From NCBI GenBank assembly GCA_964534175.1, contig CAZHNS010000018.1, forward strand, positions 1 through 50,350: 50,350 bases of DNA, written 5' to 3'. Origin of the DNA: JAFGHJ01 sp964534175 (GTDB lineage: Bacteria; Hydrothermota; UBA3072). The translations under genes and the position numbers were made by a program. Below the pieces are notes generated by a model. That model worked only from the letters and a program-made list of their open reading frames with translations. It was not told the origin of the DNA and made no database searches. Shown piece by piece: positions 16,230-24,928 of the stretch. Positions within the stretch are counted from its first letter, which is position 1; each line of letters begins with the position of its first letter.

Positions 16230-16709
16230 TCAGGTTAAATATTTCTCCATATCATAGTATTCTAATTTCTCATTATTATTCACCGGTAGATGTGTTGCCC
16301 TTACTATCCGGTAACCTAATGCCAGATAGAAATCTTTCGAAGGAAGAGAAGCGCACAATTTGACCCGCTGAATCCCTTTACTCAGGGCGGATTCCTCTAT
16401 CTTGGCCATTATTTTCTTACCATAACCTCTACCCTGGTATCCAGGTAAAACAAAGACCCTCTTTATTTCATTCCCAACTATTGAACCACTCCCTATAATC
16501 TTACCTTCTAATTCTAACATAAAAGTATAGCCCTTCGGTACGTCTTTCTCCATATTTTCTTTTGAGTGAAGATTTATAAAATACTCTATCGCTTCCTCTG
16601 GGTATATTCCGGAATAAGACTTATTTATAGTCTCATCCACAATATATTTCAGCCGTTCTAAGTCTTTTTTCTTGTAATCTCTGACTAAAATCCTTTCTTT
16701 ACCTGTCAT
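16230..16709 (-). CDS. GNAT-family N-acetyltransferase
   Basis: GNAT enzymes transfer an acetyl group from acetyl-CoA to an amine. The acetyl-CoA binding motif A is clear as VFVLPGYQGRGYGKKIM, and the C-terminal part has DFYLALGYRI, the usual motif B strand-helix. At about 159 residues it is a single-domain enzyme, and the substrate cannot be read from sequence. I prefer ATG at 16709 (MTGKERILVRDY) to an upstream in-frame TTG at 16730; neither has a strong ribosome site. It ends two bases before the CDF fusion gene and is probably cotranscribed with it. Confidence 0.88.
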   Translation of the reverse strand: MTGKERILVRDYKKKDLERLKYIVDETINKSYSGIYPEEAIEYFINLHSKENMEKDVPKGYTFMLELEGKIIGSGSIVGNEIKRVFVLPGYQGRGYGKKIMAKIEESALSKGIQRVKLCASLPSKDFYLALGYRIVRATHLPVNNNEKLEYYDMEKYLT

Positions 16710-16814
16710 ATGTTCGTAATATTTACCCAAAAACCTTTAAAATGTCAATATTAAGCCTGCTCAATCACTCCAAACTTTAATCACTTTCACTTACAATTTT
16801 TTCTCCTTAAAGCC

Positions 16815-16842
16815 TTGACGTTGCCCCTTTTTTTTGTATATT
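16815..16842 (+). promoter_or_regulatory. Putative sigma70 promoter of the polyamine operon
   Basis: TTGACG, 16 bases, TATATT, about 50 bases before the deoxyhypusine-synthase-like start. Because it overlaps an upstream in-frame ATT/ACG stretch, it also argues against a longer N-terminus. Confidence 0.65.
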
Positions 16843-16892
16843 GCAACATTACTAATTTTGCAAAAAACATGTTTTTTCATGGGGGAGTAAAA

Positions 16893-17924
16893 ATGGAGAA
16901 GAAAGATTATTTAAAACGAGAAGTAGAACACATAGACATAAAAAGTTTCAATGCTATACCAATTATTGAGCAGTTTGATAAAACCGCTTTTCAGGCAAGA
17001 AACTTAGCCCGAGCCGCAAAGATTTATGATAAAATGCTGTCGGATGAAAGTTGTTCTATAATATTATGCCTTGCAGGGTCTCTTTTTAGTGCAGGTCTAC
17101 GTAAAATTGTACACGATATGGTAGAGAATAATATGGTAGACGTTATTGTTTCCACCGGTGCAATTATAGTAGACCAGGATTTCTTTGAAGCACTTGGGTT
17201 CAAACATTTTCAAGGAACTCCCCAGAGCAATGACAATGAATTAATGGAAATGATGATAGATAGAATATACGATACATATATCGACGAAGAACATTTAAGA
17301 ATCTGCGATATGACTGTATCTGAAATTGCAAGCAATCTCGAAGCAGCCCCCTATTCTTCCCGTGAATTTATTAAATTCATGGGAAAGTATTTGAAGGAAA
17401 AAGATATGGGTAAGGAGTCGGTGGTACGCAAGGCTTACGAAAAGAATCTTCCGATATTCGTGCCTGCTTTCTCAGATTCTAGTGCCGGTTTTGGATTGGT
17501 TTATCATCAATGGAACCGAAAAAATAAGGAAAAAGTGTCGATAGATTCTGTAAAGGATTTTCTCGAACTCACAAAAATCAAAGTAAATGCGAAGGAAACG
17601 GGACTTGTAATGATTGGAGGAGGAGTCCCGAAAAACTTTGCCCAGGATGTAACTGTAGCTGCTGACATCCTTGAGAAAACTGTAAACATGCACAAATATG
17701 CTGTGCAGATAACGGTTGCCGACGAAAGAGACGGAGGTCTATCCGGTTCAACTCTAAAAGAAGCCCACTCATGGGGAAAAGTTGATGAAGGTTCCGAACA
17801 AATGGTTTTTTCCGAAGCAACGATAGCTTTACCTCTCCTAGCAAGCTATGTTTATCACAAAGGAAACTGGAAAAAAAGAAAAAGCAGAAATTTCAATAAA
17901 TTACTGGACGAAAAGGAGATTTAA
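16893..17924 (+). CDS. Deoxyhypusine synthase-family protein, probably a homospermidine synthase
   Basis: The 343-residue protein has the family's NAD-dependent fold. GSLFSAGLR and VSTGAIIVDQD lie in the N-terminal half, GGGVPKNF near residue 249, and EAHSWGKV carries the active-site lysine (about K296). True deoxyhypusine synthase modifies eIF5A, which bacteria lack. Bacterial homologues are known or proposed to move an aminobutyl group onto putrescine, giving homospermidine. The next two genes make agmatine and putrescine, which supports this. The start ATG at 16893 follows GGGGGAG by five bases; a longer frame opening at 16815 would include the promoter. Substrate assignment is inference. 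Confidence 0.88.
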   Translation: MEKKDYLKREVEHIDIKSFNAIPIIEQFDKTAFQARNLARAAKIYDKMLSDESCSIILCLAGSLFSAGLRKIVHDMVENNMVDVIVSTGAIIVDQDFFEALGFKHFQGTPQSNDNELMEMMIDRIYDTYIDEEHLRICDMTVSEIASNLEAAPYSSREFIKFMGKYLKEKDMGKESVVRKAYEKNLPIFVPAFSDSSAGFGLVYHQWNRKNKEKVSIDSVKDFLELTKIKVNAKETGLVMIGGGVPKNFAQDVTVAADILEKTVNMHKYAVQITVADERDGGLSGSTLKEAHSWGKVDEGSEQMVFSEATIALPLLASYVYHKGNWKKRKSRNFNKLLDEKEI

Positions 17925-17927
17925 CAA

Positions 17928-18470
17928 ATGATACCTAAGAAAGTTTTTTTGACTAAAGGAGTCGGTGTACATAAAGATAAGCTTGCTTCTTTTGAGCTCG
18001 CATTAAGAAACGCCGGTATTGAAAAATGTAACCTTGTTAACGTATCCAGTATTTTACCTCCCTATTGCAAAGAAATTACACGAGATAAAGGAGTTGAGGG
18101 ATTAAAACCCGGAGCAATCACTTTTGTCGTTATGGCAAGAAATGCCACTAACGAACCAAACAGGCTTGTCTCTGCTGCTATTGGAGTTGCTGTTCCTAAA
18201 GAAAAAGACAATTACGGTTATCTATCGGAACACCATGCTTTCGGAGAAACCGCTAAAAAAAGCGGCGAATACGCTGAAGATCTGGCAGCCACCATGCTTG
18301 CCTCAACTCTTGGAATACCTTTTGATCCCGACCAGGCATGGGATGAAAGAAAACAGGTATATAAAGCAAGCGAACACATATTTAAAACGCGTAACATTTG
18401 TCAATCCGCAAGAGGAAATAAAGACGGTCTCTGGACAACTGTCCTGGCAGCAGCAGTTTTTATAACCTGA
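17928..18470 (+). CDS. pdaD: Pyruvoyl-dependent arginine decarboxylase
   Basis: The proenzyme cleaves itself to form a pyruvoyl group and then converts arginine to agmatine. The cleavage site VNVSSILPP is present at residues 37-45, with the break expected between Ser40 and Ser41. The C-terminal half has FVVMARNATNEPNRL, GYLSEHHAFGE and the alpha-chain helix DLAATMLASTLG. At 180 residues it has the usual size for this archaeal and bacterial family, unrelated to PLP-type SpeA. A GGAG site precedes its ATG, which lies three bases after the upstream stop. It is the middle gene of the polyamine operon. Confidence 0.96.
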   Translation: MIPKKVFLTKGVGVHKDKLASFELALRNAGIEKCNLVNVSSILPPYCKEITRDKGVEGLKPGAITFVVMARNATNEPNRLVSAAIGVAVPKEKDNYGYLSEHHAFGETAKKSGEYAEDLAATMLASTLGIPFDPDQAWDERKQVYKASEHIFKTRNICQSARGNKDGLWTTVLAAAVFIT

Positions 18471-18475
18471 ATTAA

Positions 18476-19333
18476 ATGTCAATATCTGTCCCTTATAATT
18501 TCGGCGGGCTTACAGATGAGTTCTCGAATTACGAAAATTCAAAGATAGCTGTTTTACCAATACCTTTTGATGAAACAAGTTCTTGGATTACAGGATCGAA
18601 TAGAGGACCAAAAGCAATAATCGAAGCATCTATGAATATGGAACTATACGATATTGAGACAGATTCCGAAGTATATAAAAACGGGATATTCACCTCTGGT
18701 GAAATTTTATCGAACAGTTCGGAAGAAATGATAAAATCCGTTTATAATCGAGTCGCGGAATTGATAAAAGACGGAAAATTTGTAGTGAGTCTCGGAGGCG
18801 AACATTCTATATCTTTACCTGTTATAAAAGCGCACTATGAAACTTATCAGGATATCTCAATTCTTCATCTCGACGCACATTCTGATATGAGAGATTCATA
18901 TCTCGGTAACAAGTACAGTCACGCGTGCGTTATGGCAAGAATAAAAGAAATAACAGAGAACATAATATCAGTAGGGATAAGAAGTATGGACTCATCAGAA
19001 TTGGACAATATAATAAAAGACAACACCTTTTTTGCTGCAGACATTTACGATTCCGAAAAATGGGGCAAAAAAGCCATAGACAAACTCGAAAAAAATGTTT
19101 ACATTACATTAGATCTGGATGTTTTCGACCCCGCATTTCTACCCTCCACGGGAACACCAGAACCAGGTGGATTAGATTGGTATAGCGTAATAAAATTCCT
19201 GAAAGAAGTTTGTAACAACAGAAATTTAATTGGTTTTGACGTTGTGGAGCTCTGTCCCACCAAAAATAAGGCGTCGGATTTCCTCGCCGCTAAATTAATA
19301 TACAAATTACTCAGTTACAAATTCTGCATATAA
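18476..19333 (+). CDS. speB: Agmatinase-family ureohydrolase
   Basis: Agmatinase hydrolyses agmatine to putrescine and urea at a two-manganese centre. All metal motifs are visible: SLGGEHS, LHLDAHSDMRD, YSHA and TLDLDVFDP, followed by GFDVVELCP. At 285 residues the length is typical. Product use by the upstream DHS-like enzyme completes an arginine-to-polyamine path. The gene begins five bases after the pdaD stop without a clear ribosome site, consistent with reinitiation. Other ureohydrolases such as arginase or formimidoglutamase are less likely given the adjacent arginine decarboxylase. Confidence 0.94.
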   Translation: MSISVPYNFGGLTDEFSNYENSKIAVLPIPFDETSSWITGSNRGPKAIIEASMNMELYDIETDSEVYKNGIFTSGEILSNSSEEMIKSVYNRVAELIKDGKFVVSLGGEHSISLPVIKAHYETYQDISILHLDAHSDMRDSYLGNKYSHACVMARIKEITENIISVGIRSMDSSELDNIIKDNTFFAADIYDSEKWGKKAIDKLEKNVYITLDLDVFDPAFLPSTGTPEPGGLDWYSVIKFLKEVCNNRNLIGFDVVELCPTKNKASDFLAAKLIYKLLSYKFCI

Positions 19334-19344
19334 AAAAGAATTCA

Positions 19345-19404
19345 ATTATTTTTTTTACATTTTAATATGTAATTTTGCTTTTTAATTTTTGATATTTAAT
19401 TTAC
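19345..19404. repeat. AT-rich intergenic repeat, lone right arm (copy D)
   Basis: The run ACATTTTAATATGTAATTTT with GCTTTTTAATTTTTGATATT matches the right arms of copies B and C, nearly identical to copy C. No left arm is seen here. Confidence 0.6.
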
Positions 19405-19419
19405 AATGTTTTCTACCAC

Positions 19420-19447
19420 TTGACACCACTCTAAAATAATCTATATA
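19420..19447 (+). promoter_or_regulatory. Putative promoter of the CBM9-like secreted protein gene
   Basis: TTGACA followed after 16 bases by TATATA; TATAAT also occurs four bases further on. The start codon is about 90 bases downstream. Confidence 0.5.
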
Positions 19448-19537
19448 TAATGCAACAAATAAAGGCACTTAAGAAATAACAAGTTTTGAAAAAATATTGA
19501 GATTACTTTTAAGCATAACAAATAAAGGAGGTTAAGG

Positions 19538-20656
19538 TTGAATATTAGACAATATTTTAAATTTGAAAATGTTATTTTAACTGTTATGTTCTTTGCTATC
19601 TCTTTTGCGGCTGGAGGTTCCGGTCTCAGAGTTCAGGACGATACAGTAAAAACCCCAAAGTTGGAAAATGTACCAACAGTCGATGGCTTAAGTGATGACG
19701 CATGCTGGGAAGGCGCAAAATGGCAAACAATAGATCAAGTTTGGATTGACTACGGTATTCCCGTGGAATCAGATGACTATACCGGCAGATACAAGGTAGC
19801 CTGGTCAGAAACAGAAAATGTTCTATACTTTGTGGTTGAAATTACCGACGACATTTTCATTGATGGCTATGAGTATCCTGGCGGCGGTTATTACAATTAT
19901 GATATTGTAGAGGTTTTTATAGATGAAGACAAATCTGGAGGTCTTCATGCTTATGAAACAGAAGAAATAAATGCTGAAAACGCCTTTTCCTATCACATTG
20001 TGGTCGACGCTCCCGAAGACGGAGAAGTTAACAGTGAGTTTGTAGTTTGTGATATAGGGGCGGCAGGTACTATGAATTATGCCGGTCATTTTCCGGAGTT
20101 AGCATTGAGAAAAAACGGCAATCAATACACATGGGAATTTTCACTGGCAGTATATGACGACACCTATGACCATGGTGATCCCGAAGCATCCAGGGTAACC
20201 TTGACCGAAGACAAAATTATCGGACTCTCTCTGGCATACTGCGATAATGATGCCCCTGATGGAATACGTGATAATTTTTTTGGTTCTGTCTGGGTTCCCG
20301 CGGAAGAGTACAATGACCACTGGATGAACGCAGACGGGTATGGAACTATCGAACTTATTCCTGAAAGTTCTGGTATCTCTGATGATTTGATAATTCCTGA
20401 GATATCTTTTACGAATTATCCAAATCCTTTTACAGATAAAACAATTGTTGAATTTGAACTTCCGAAACCTTCAGAGGTGACGATAGACGTATTAAATATC
20501 TTGGGGCAAACCGTAGACACCATAATCCAAGAAAGATTTGGGCGCGGGAAGCATACTTTAGAATGGACATCTGAGGGCATTTCTTCTGGCATCTATTTCT
20601 TCCGAATTAGGGCCGATTCTTTCAAGAGGTCCAAAAAGTTCTTGATCATCAAATAA
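19538..20656 (+). CDS. Secreted protein with CBM9-like domain and T9SS sorting domain
   Basis: A signal peptide (hydrophobic residues about 11-27) is followed by a CBM9-type beta-sandwich that opens VPTVDGLSDDACWEGA and contains NVLYFVVEITDD and VEVFIDEDKSGG. This fold binds sugars or sits on secreted and membrane enzymes. The last 80 residues are a type A T9SS sorting domain: YPNPFTDKT, VDTIIQERFGRGKHTLEW, SSGIYFFRI and a final KKFLIIK. The protein should therefore cross the outer membrane through T9SS and be attached to, or released from, the surface. No catalytic domain is visible. The start is TTG at 19538, six bases after AGGAGG. The ligand is unknown. Confidence 0.88.
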   Translation: MNIRQYFKFENVILTVMFFAISFAAGGSGLRVQDDTVKTPKLENVPTVDGLSDDACWEGAKWQTIDQVWIDYGIPVESDDYTGRYKVAWSETENVLYFVVEITDDIFIDGYEYPGGGYYNYDIVEVFIDEDKSGGLHAYETEEINAENAFSYHIVVDAPEDGEVNSEFVVCDIGAAGTMNYAGHFPELALRKNGNQYTWEFSLAVYDDTYDHGDPEASRVTLTEDKIIGLSLAYCDNDAPDGIRDNFFGSVWVPAEEYNDHWMNADGYGTIELIPESSGISDDLIIPEISFTNYPNPFTDKTIVEFELPKPSEVTIDVLNILGQTVDTIIQERFGRGKHTLEWTSEGISSGIYFFRIRADSFKRSKKFLIIK

Positions 20657-20663
20657 ATTATAT

Positions 20664-21491
20664 ATGCCCTTTGAGAAATTTTCAAAAGGCATTAATATAC
20701 CTAAGACAACAAACAAGGATTCACTATATTTTGTTTTTCAGAACAATAAACTCCTTCTAAACAAAAAGAAGAGAGGTGAATACTGTATACCTTTAGCAAG
20801 GCACCTTAAAGAGTTAAACTTAAACTCCAAGGAAATAATATATTTAGGAAAACTTAAGGGACAAGACTGCTTTTCCTGTGAACTGGAAGAGAATGTAAAA
20901 CTTAAAAATAATATGGCCCTTTATGAACTTAGAAAAATTTACAGTTTAATAGGCCTCGAGCTTTTTGAGATTGCGGGATATGCCTTCCAAATAACCAACT
21001 GGCATAAGAACTCCCGATACTGCGGTCGGTGCGGCAATAAAACAGAAAACATGGTTGGAGAACAAGCAAAATTTTGTCCGAAATGTAAGTTGGTCAATTA
21101 TCCAACTGTTTCTCCGGCTATAATCGTGGCAGTTGTTAAAGAGGATATGATTTTACTTGCTAAAGCAAAGCGCTTCCCGAGAAATCTATACAGCGTCTTA
21201 GCGGGGTTTGTAGAAGCCGGCGAGAACATAGAAAATTGTATTCACAGGGAAGTAAAGGAGGAAGTTGGAATCGAGGTTAAAAATATTAAATATTTCGGAA
21301 GTCAACCCTGGCCATTCCCTAATTCCCTGATGATAGCGTTCACTGCCGAATACGATAAAGGTGAAATATCGATAGATGAGGAAGAAATCCTCGATGCTGG
21401 TTGGTTTACGGCTACCGAGTTGCCAAATACACCCGAAAAACCCAGCATCGCGAAAGATTTGATAGATTGGTTTATATCGAACTTTAGTTAA
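20664..21491 (+). CDS. nudC: NAD(+)/deNADding diphosphatase NudC
   Basis: NudC hydrolyses NAD(H) and can remove NAD caps from RNA 5' ends. The 275-residue protein has the full family order: a divergent N-terminal domain, a four-cysteine zinc ribbon (CGRCGNK and CPKCK near residues 119-140), and a Nudix box GFVEAGENIENCIHREVKEE. That box fits GX5EX7REUXEEXGU. The NudC-specific motif SQPWPFPNSLM follows it. The gene begins seven bases after the CBM9 gene stop with no ribosome site, so it may depend on the upstream message. Function is well supported. Confidence 0.95.
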   Translation: MPFEKFSKGINIPKTTNKDSLYFVFQNNKLLLNKKKRGEYCIPLARHLKELNLNSKEIIYLGKLKGQDCFSCELEENVKLKNNMALYELRKIYSLIGLELFEIAGYAFQITNWHKNSRYCGRCGNKTENMVGEQAKFCPKCKLVNYPTVSPAIIVAVVKEDMILLAKAKRFPRNLYSVLAGFVEAGENIENCIHREVKEEVGIEVKNIKYFGSQPWPFPNSLMIAFTAEYDKGEISIDEEEILDAGWFTATELPNTPEKPSIAKDLIDWFISNFS

Positions 21492-21540
21492 AATGTTAGG
21501 TGGTCGGGGAGTTAGGAAGTTACAACAAAAAAATTTTTTT

Positions 21541-21584
21541 CTCTGTGTGTTTAGTTTTTTCTCTGTGTACTCTGTGGTAAACTA
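21541..21584. repeat. CTCTGTG-type dispersed intergenic repeat, copy 2
   Basis: Two CTCTGTGT units are followed by ACTCTGTGGTAAAC, very close to copy 1 at 621-664. It lies between nudC and the LpxB-related gene. Confidence 0.55.
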
Positions 21585-21629
21585 AAGCCGCCTTGACTTT
21601 TCCTTTAAAATTACGATTATGAAATCATA

Positions 21630-22802
21630 ATGAATATTGCAATATTAAGTAATTCCTACGGTGAAGACAGAAGTGGGGCATTGATTGCAAAGCAATTAAA
21701 GAATTTAGATAAAAATATAAAAATCAACGCTTTCCCGCTTATTTCCTTCGGAGAAGAATACGAGAAAAGAAATATCAAAGTAATCGGCGGTCATTTACCC
21801 CCTCCCTCAGGTGGATTTTTTTTTAAAAGCCCGAAAACGTTTTTTGCGGATATTACAAACGCCTTTTTTCTGCCATTTTCTTATGTAAACCAGCTTCGTA
21901 AGTTTAGAAAAACTACAGATATTTTAATAGTTGTAGGAGATATTCCTTTACTGATACTCGGAAATATTTCCCTGCGTAAAAAAGCTTACTTCCTGGAACA
22001 ATGTAAATCCAACTACATATCTCCACACTTTGCCGTGGAAAGGTTTTTCATGCGTAAATTTACAAATAAAGTTCTTACCCATGATAGAATTACCGCAGAA
22101 GATTTACAAAACAAAGGCGTTAATGCTACATTTTTGGGCAATCCTATGATTGATGATTTAACGGAAGAAAAAAATTATTTACCTCCCCGGGGAAAGATTC
22201 TAATTGGTTTACTTCCCGGATCAAGAAGAGAATCATATAGAAATATGAGAAAAATCGGAAAGGTGGTCAAAGAAATTCTTACGAGGAAAACAAATTTACA
22301 TTTTGCCGTTGCACTTTCTGACACTGTGGATAAAAATAAAATGATGAAATCTGTACCGGAACTACGGGAAAGAATTGATTTTCTTTATGGGCGTTTCGTT
22401 GACATCGTAAAGAACGCTAAATTCGTCATAAGTCTTGCGGGAACGGCTAGCGAGCAGGCGCTTCATCTGGAATCTCCCGTTATATCATTCCCCGGAAGTG
22501 GAGCCCAGAACACAAAAAGGAGAATCAAAGGACAAAAAAAATTGCTCGGAGATGCTTTTATATCAATTCCGTACACCCCTAAAAAAACAGCTGGAAAGAT
22601 TTTAGGAATACTCGAGAACAAAGACCTTTTGGAAAAGCTCAAGGCAAAAGGAAAAGAGAGGGCTGGAGAATCCGGGGGGAGTCGAAAAATAGCGAATTAC
22701 ATATATTGCCAAGAAGTAGAAATCAAAAAATCGGGCAGAGAAGTCAGAATTCCCCCTCACCCTACAAAATCGAAACATCAAAAGAATGAAAAAGAAAATT
22801 GA
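21630..22802 (+). CDS. Lipid-A-disaccharide synthase-related glycosyltransferase (TIGR03492-like)
   Basis: The protein begins NIAILSNSYGEDRSGALIA and contains FLGNPMIDDL, IGLLPGSRRESYRN and, near residue 270, ISLAGTASEQAL. These are hallmarks of the LpxB-related TIGR03492 family known from cyanobacteria and others, with a GT-B fold and UDP-sugar type chemistry. The true acceptor is unknown. The C-terminal 30 residues are Lys/Pro-rich and overlap the next gene by 17 bases. No ribosome site precedes the ATG; a weak TTGACT-17-ATTATG lies only a few bases upstream. It leads a four-gene overlapping glycosyltransferase cluster, so a role in envelope glycolipid synthesis is inferred. Confidence 0.82.
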   Translation: MNIAILSNSYGEDRSGALIAKQLKNLDKNIKINAFPLISFGEEYEKRNIKVIGGHLPPPSGGFFFKSPKTFFADITNAFFLPFSYVNQLRKFRKTTDILIVVGDIPLLILGNISLRKKAYFLEQCKSNYISPHFAVERFFMRKFTNKVLTHDRITAEDLQNKGVNATFLGNPMIDDLTEEKNYLPPRGKILIGLLPGSRRESYRNMRKIGKVVKEILTRKTNLHFAVALSDTVDKNKMMKSVPELRERIDFLYGRFVDIVKNAKFVISLAGTASEQALHLESPVISFPGSGAQNTKRRIKGQKKLLGDAFISIPYTPKKTAGKILGILENKDLLEKLKAKGKERAGESGGSRKIANYIYCQEVEIKKSGREVRIPPHPTKSKHQKNEKEN

Positions 22803-23709
22803 AGCTACAGTAATTCTACCAACCTATAATAGGCTTACAGTACTCAAAAACTGCCTATCAAAACTTACAAATCAAACAACTGATGACTTTGAAATACTTC
22901 TCATAGATGACTGTTCTTCGGACGGTACAAGGGAATACATAAAAAGTTCCGATTTTCCTAATTTAAGATATGTGAGATTGAAAGAACGCCGTGGCCCTTA
23001 TTACGCCAGAAATTTAGCTATAAGGCAGGCAAAAGGTAAAATAATAGTATTCGTAGATTCCGACGTAATTGTATTTCCCGATTTTGTGGAAGACCATATA
23101 AAATTACATAAAAAAAGAGAAGAGCTTGTCATTCAAGGAATGGTAAAACATATTAAAACTCTCAAAGGCGTTAATATGAAAGGATATTTTATTCCGAATG
23201 CTCTTTGTCTTAGAACTTTTATAACACAAAACGCGTCTGTACGAAGAAAATACCTGATAGCCGCCGGTGGTTTTGAGCGTTTTGGGCCTGAATTGGGCTA
23301 CAAAGATATAGATATGGGATTTAAATTAATGGACCTTGGATTAAAATGGTGCTATGGTATAAGAAAGTGTAAGGCTTTTCACGTTGATGGGGAAACAACG
23401 GAAGAGAATCTTATAAAGACTTTTAACAAATGGACAAAACAGGGGACCTCAGCATACTTTTTTGTGCAAAAATGGGGAAAAAGAGGAGAAAGATACGCGC
23501 GAACAAAAAAGGCTCTCTTCTTTTCCCGATTGCTAAAGACTGATAAGTGGATAGAAAAGAGAAGCGTTCTAAAAATGATTGTTCAAAGTAAAAATAATCT
23601 CGGATTAGCAGCAGCCGTACTCAAAGGAATTGCCCGTTATCATTACAGAAGCAAAGGGATAAAAGAAGCAGAAACAAAAAATAATGAAGATTGCATTTTT
23701 AGTAGGTAA
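22786..23709 (+). CDS. GT2-family glycosyltransferase
   Basis: A GT-A fold enzyme that transfers a sugar from a nucleotide sugar. The N-terminal part shows VILPTYNR, EILLIDDCSSDGT and the metal-binding IIVFVDSDV near residue 86. Acceptor-side features GYKDIDMGFKLMDLG and FHVDGETTEENL follow. No membrane segments are seen, so it probably acts at the inner face of the cytoplasmic membrane. It overlaps both neighbours and is a paralogue of the GT2 gene at 24894, sharing the order of blocks (VIQGMVKHI versus VQGMVRHI) and the ending RYHYRSKGI versus KYHYRGKGI. Substrate unknown. Confidence 0.9.
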   Translation: MKKKIEATVILPTYNRLTVLKNCLSKLTNQTTDDFEILLIDDCSSDGTREYIKSSDFPNLRYVRLKERRGPYYARNLAIRQAKGKIIVFVDSDVIVFPDFVEDHIKLHKKREELVIQGMVKHIKTLKGVNMKGYFIPNALCLRTFITQNASVRRKYLIAAGGFERFGPELGYKDIDMGFKLMDLGLKWCYGIRKCKAFHVDGETTEENLIKTFNKWTKQGTSAYFFVQKWGKRGERYARTKKALFFSRLLKTDKWIEKRSVLKMIVQSKNNLGLAAAVLKGIARYHYRSKGIKEAETKNNEDCIFSR

Positions 23710-24928
23710 TTTCCCGTCTTTAACAGAGACTTTTATTCTAAACCAAATTACAGGTTTGTTGGATAGAGGACAGCACGTAGATATATTCGCAACATCCGGC
23801 AAATATAAAGATATTGTTCAATCAGAAGTTCTCAAATATAATCTTCTGCTAAAAACCCACTATCGATACAATCTAAAAGGAACATTTCGTTCAGGATTTG
23901 ATATTTCTGTAAGAAATTTTAGAAAACTTTTAAGGACTTTAAACTTCTTAAAATACGGCTCAAACGCCTCTCGCTTTAGGCTTTTTTTTGATTCACTTCA
24001 CCTTCTGGGAAATGGACCCTATGATATTGTACATTCTCATTTCGCAACAAAGAATATACTGGGACCTCAGTTAAAAAATGCCGGTATTATAAAGGGCAAA
24101 TTGGTTAGCACTTTTTATGGTTATGATATAACCGGTTTTATAAAAAAAAACGGCAAAGACATTTACGATATTCTGTTTAAAGAGGCGGATCTTATCACGG
24201 TAATAGTTAAGCATTGGAAGAAAAAATTAATAGATTTAGGTTGTGACCCTGAAAAGATTACAACCCAAAGAATAGGAATTAAAGCAGAAAAATTTAAAGT
24301 GAGAAATACGCAAAACGGCTCTGCAAGTAGAATATTGAGCATAGCAAGATTTGTAGAAAAAAAGGGCATCGAATACGGCTTACGAGCTTTTGCTAAAGTA
24401 AATAGAAAAAACCCCGGTGTGACTTACAAAATTGTAGGTGAAGGCCCTCTGAAAAACAAGTTGAAGTTATTGGTTGATAGGCTTGGCATAAAAGAAAAAG
24501 TTAATTTTCTTGGACCCAGAAATCAAAACGAAATAATAGAGATAATTAAGAAATCAGATATTTTTCTGGCTCCAAGTGTAACAGCCAGAAATGGAGACCA
24601 GGAAGGAACTCCTGTCGTATTAATGGAAGCAATGGCAAGTGGCATACCTGTTGTATCCACATTACACGGCGGCATACCTGAGCTGGTCCAGAATGAAGTT
24701 TCCGGTTTTTTAGTTGATGAAAGAAATGCCGAAGCGCTGGCTGATAAAATAGATATTTTACTACAAAATCCGAAACTTAGGAGAAATTTTGGTGAAAACG
24801 GTAGAAAAAATGTTTTAGAGAAATTTAATTCAAACAAACTAAACGATGATTTGGTAAATATTTACCAAGGTTTACTGAGGGAAAATAAAAAAAATGAAAG
24901 CTTCAGCTATAGTTGTGACATACAATAG
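23684..24928 (+). CDS. GT4-family glycosyltransferase
   Basis: A GT-B fold enzyme of 414 residues. The opening FLVGNFPSLTETFILNQI is typical of the WcaL/colanic-acid type subgroup. Near the middle lie STFYGYDITGF and RILSIARFVEKKGIEYGLRA, and the C-terminal donor site includes EGTPVVLMEAMASGIPVV with its EX7E-type glutamates. It probably adds a sugar to a polysaccharide or glycolipid precursor at the cytoplasmic membrane. It overlaps the GT2 genes at both ends (26 and 35 bases), indicating coupled translation. The exact product cannot be told. Confidence 0.92.
   Translation: MKIAFLVGNFPSLTETFILNQITGLLDRGQHVDIFATSGKYKDIVQSEVLKYNLLLKTHYRYNLKGTFRSGFDISVRNFRKLLRTLNFLKYGSNASRFRLFFDSLHLLGNGPYDIVHSHFATKNILGPQLKNAGIIKGKLVSTFYGYDITGFIKKNGKDIYDILFKEADLITVIVKHWKKKLIDLGCDPEKITTQRIGIKAEKFKVRNTQNGSASRILSIARFVEKKGIEYGLRAFAKVNRKNPGVTYKIVGEGPLKNKLKLLVDRLGIKEKVNFLGPRNQNEIIEIIKKSDIFLAPSVTARNGDQEGTPVVLMEAMASGIPVVSTLHGGIPELVQNEVSGFLVDERNAEALADKIDILLQNPKLRRNFGENGRKNVLEKFNSNKLNDDLVNIYQGLLRENKKNESFSYSCDIQ

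Noticed and set aside
16815..16892. Longer N-terminus for the deoxyhypusine-synthase-like gene
   Set aside because: The extension covers the promoter and lacks a ribosome site; GGGGGAG is ideally placed before the ATG at 16893.
22786..24928. Frameshifts suggested by overlaps in the glycosyltransferase cluster
   Set aside because: Each gene has full-length domains and its own start; the overlaps are ordinary coupled translation.
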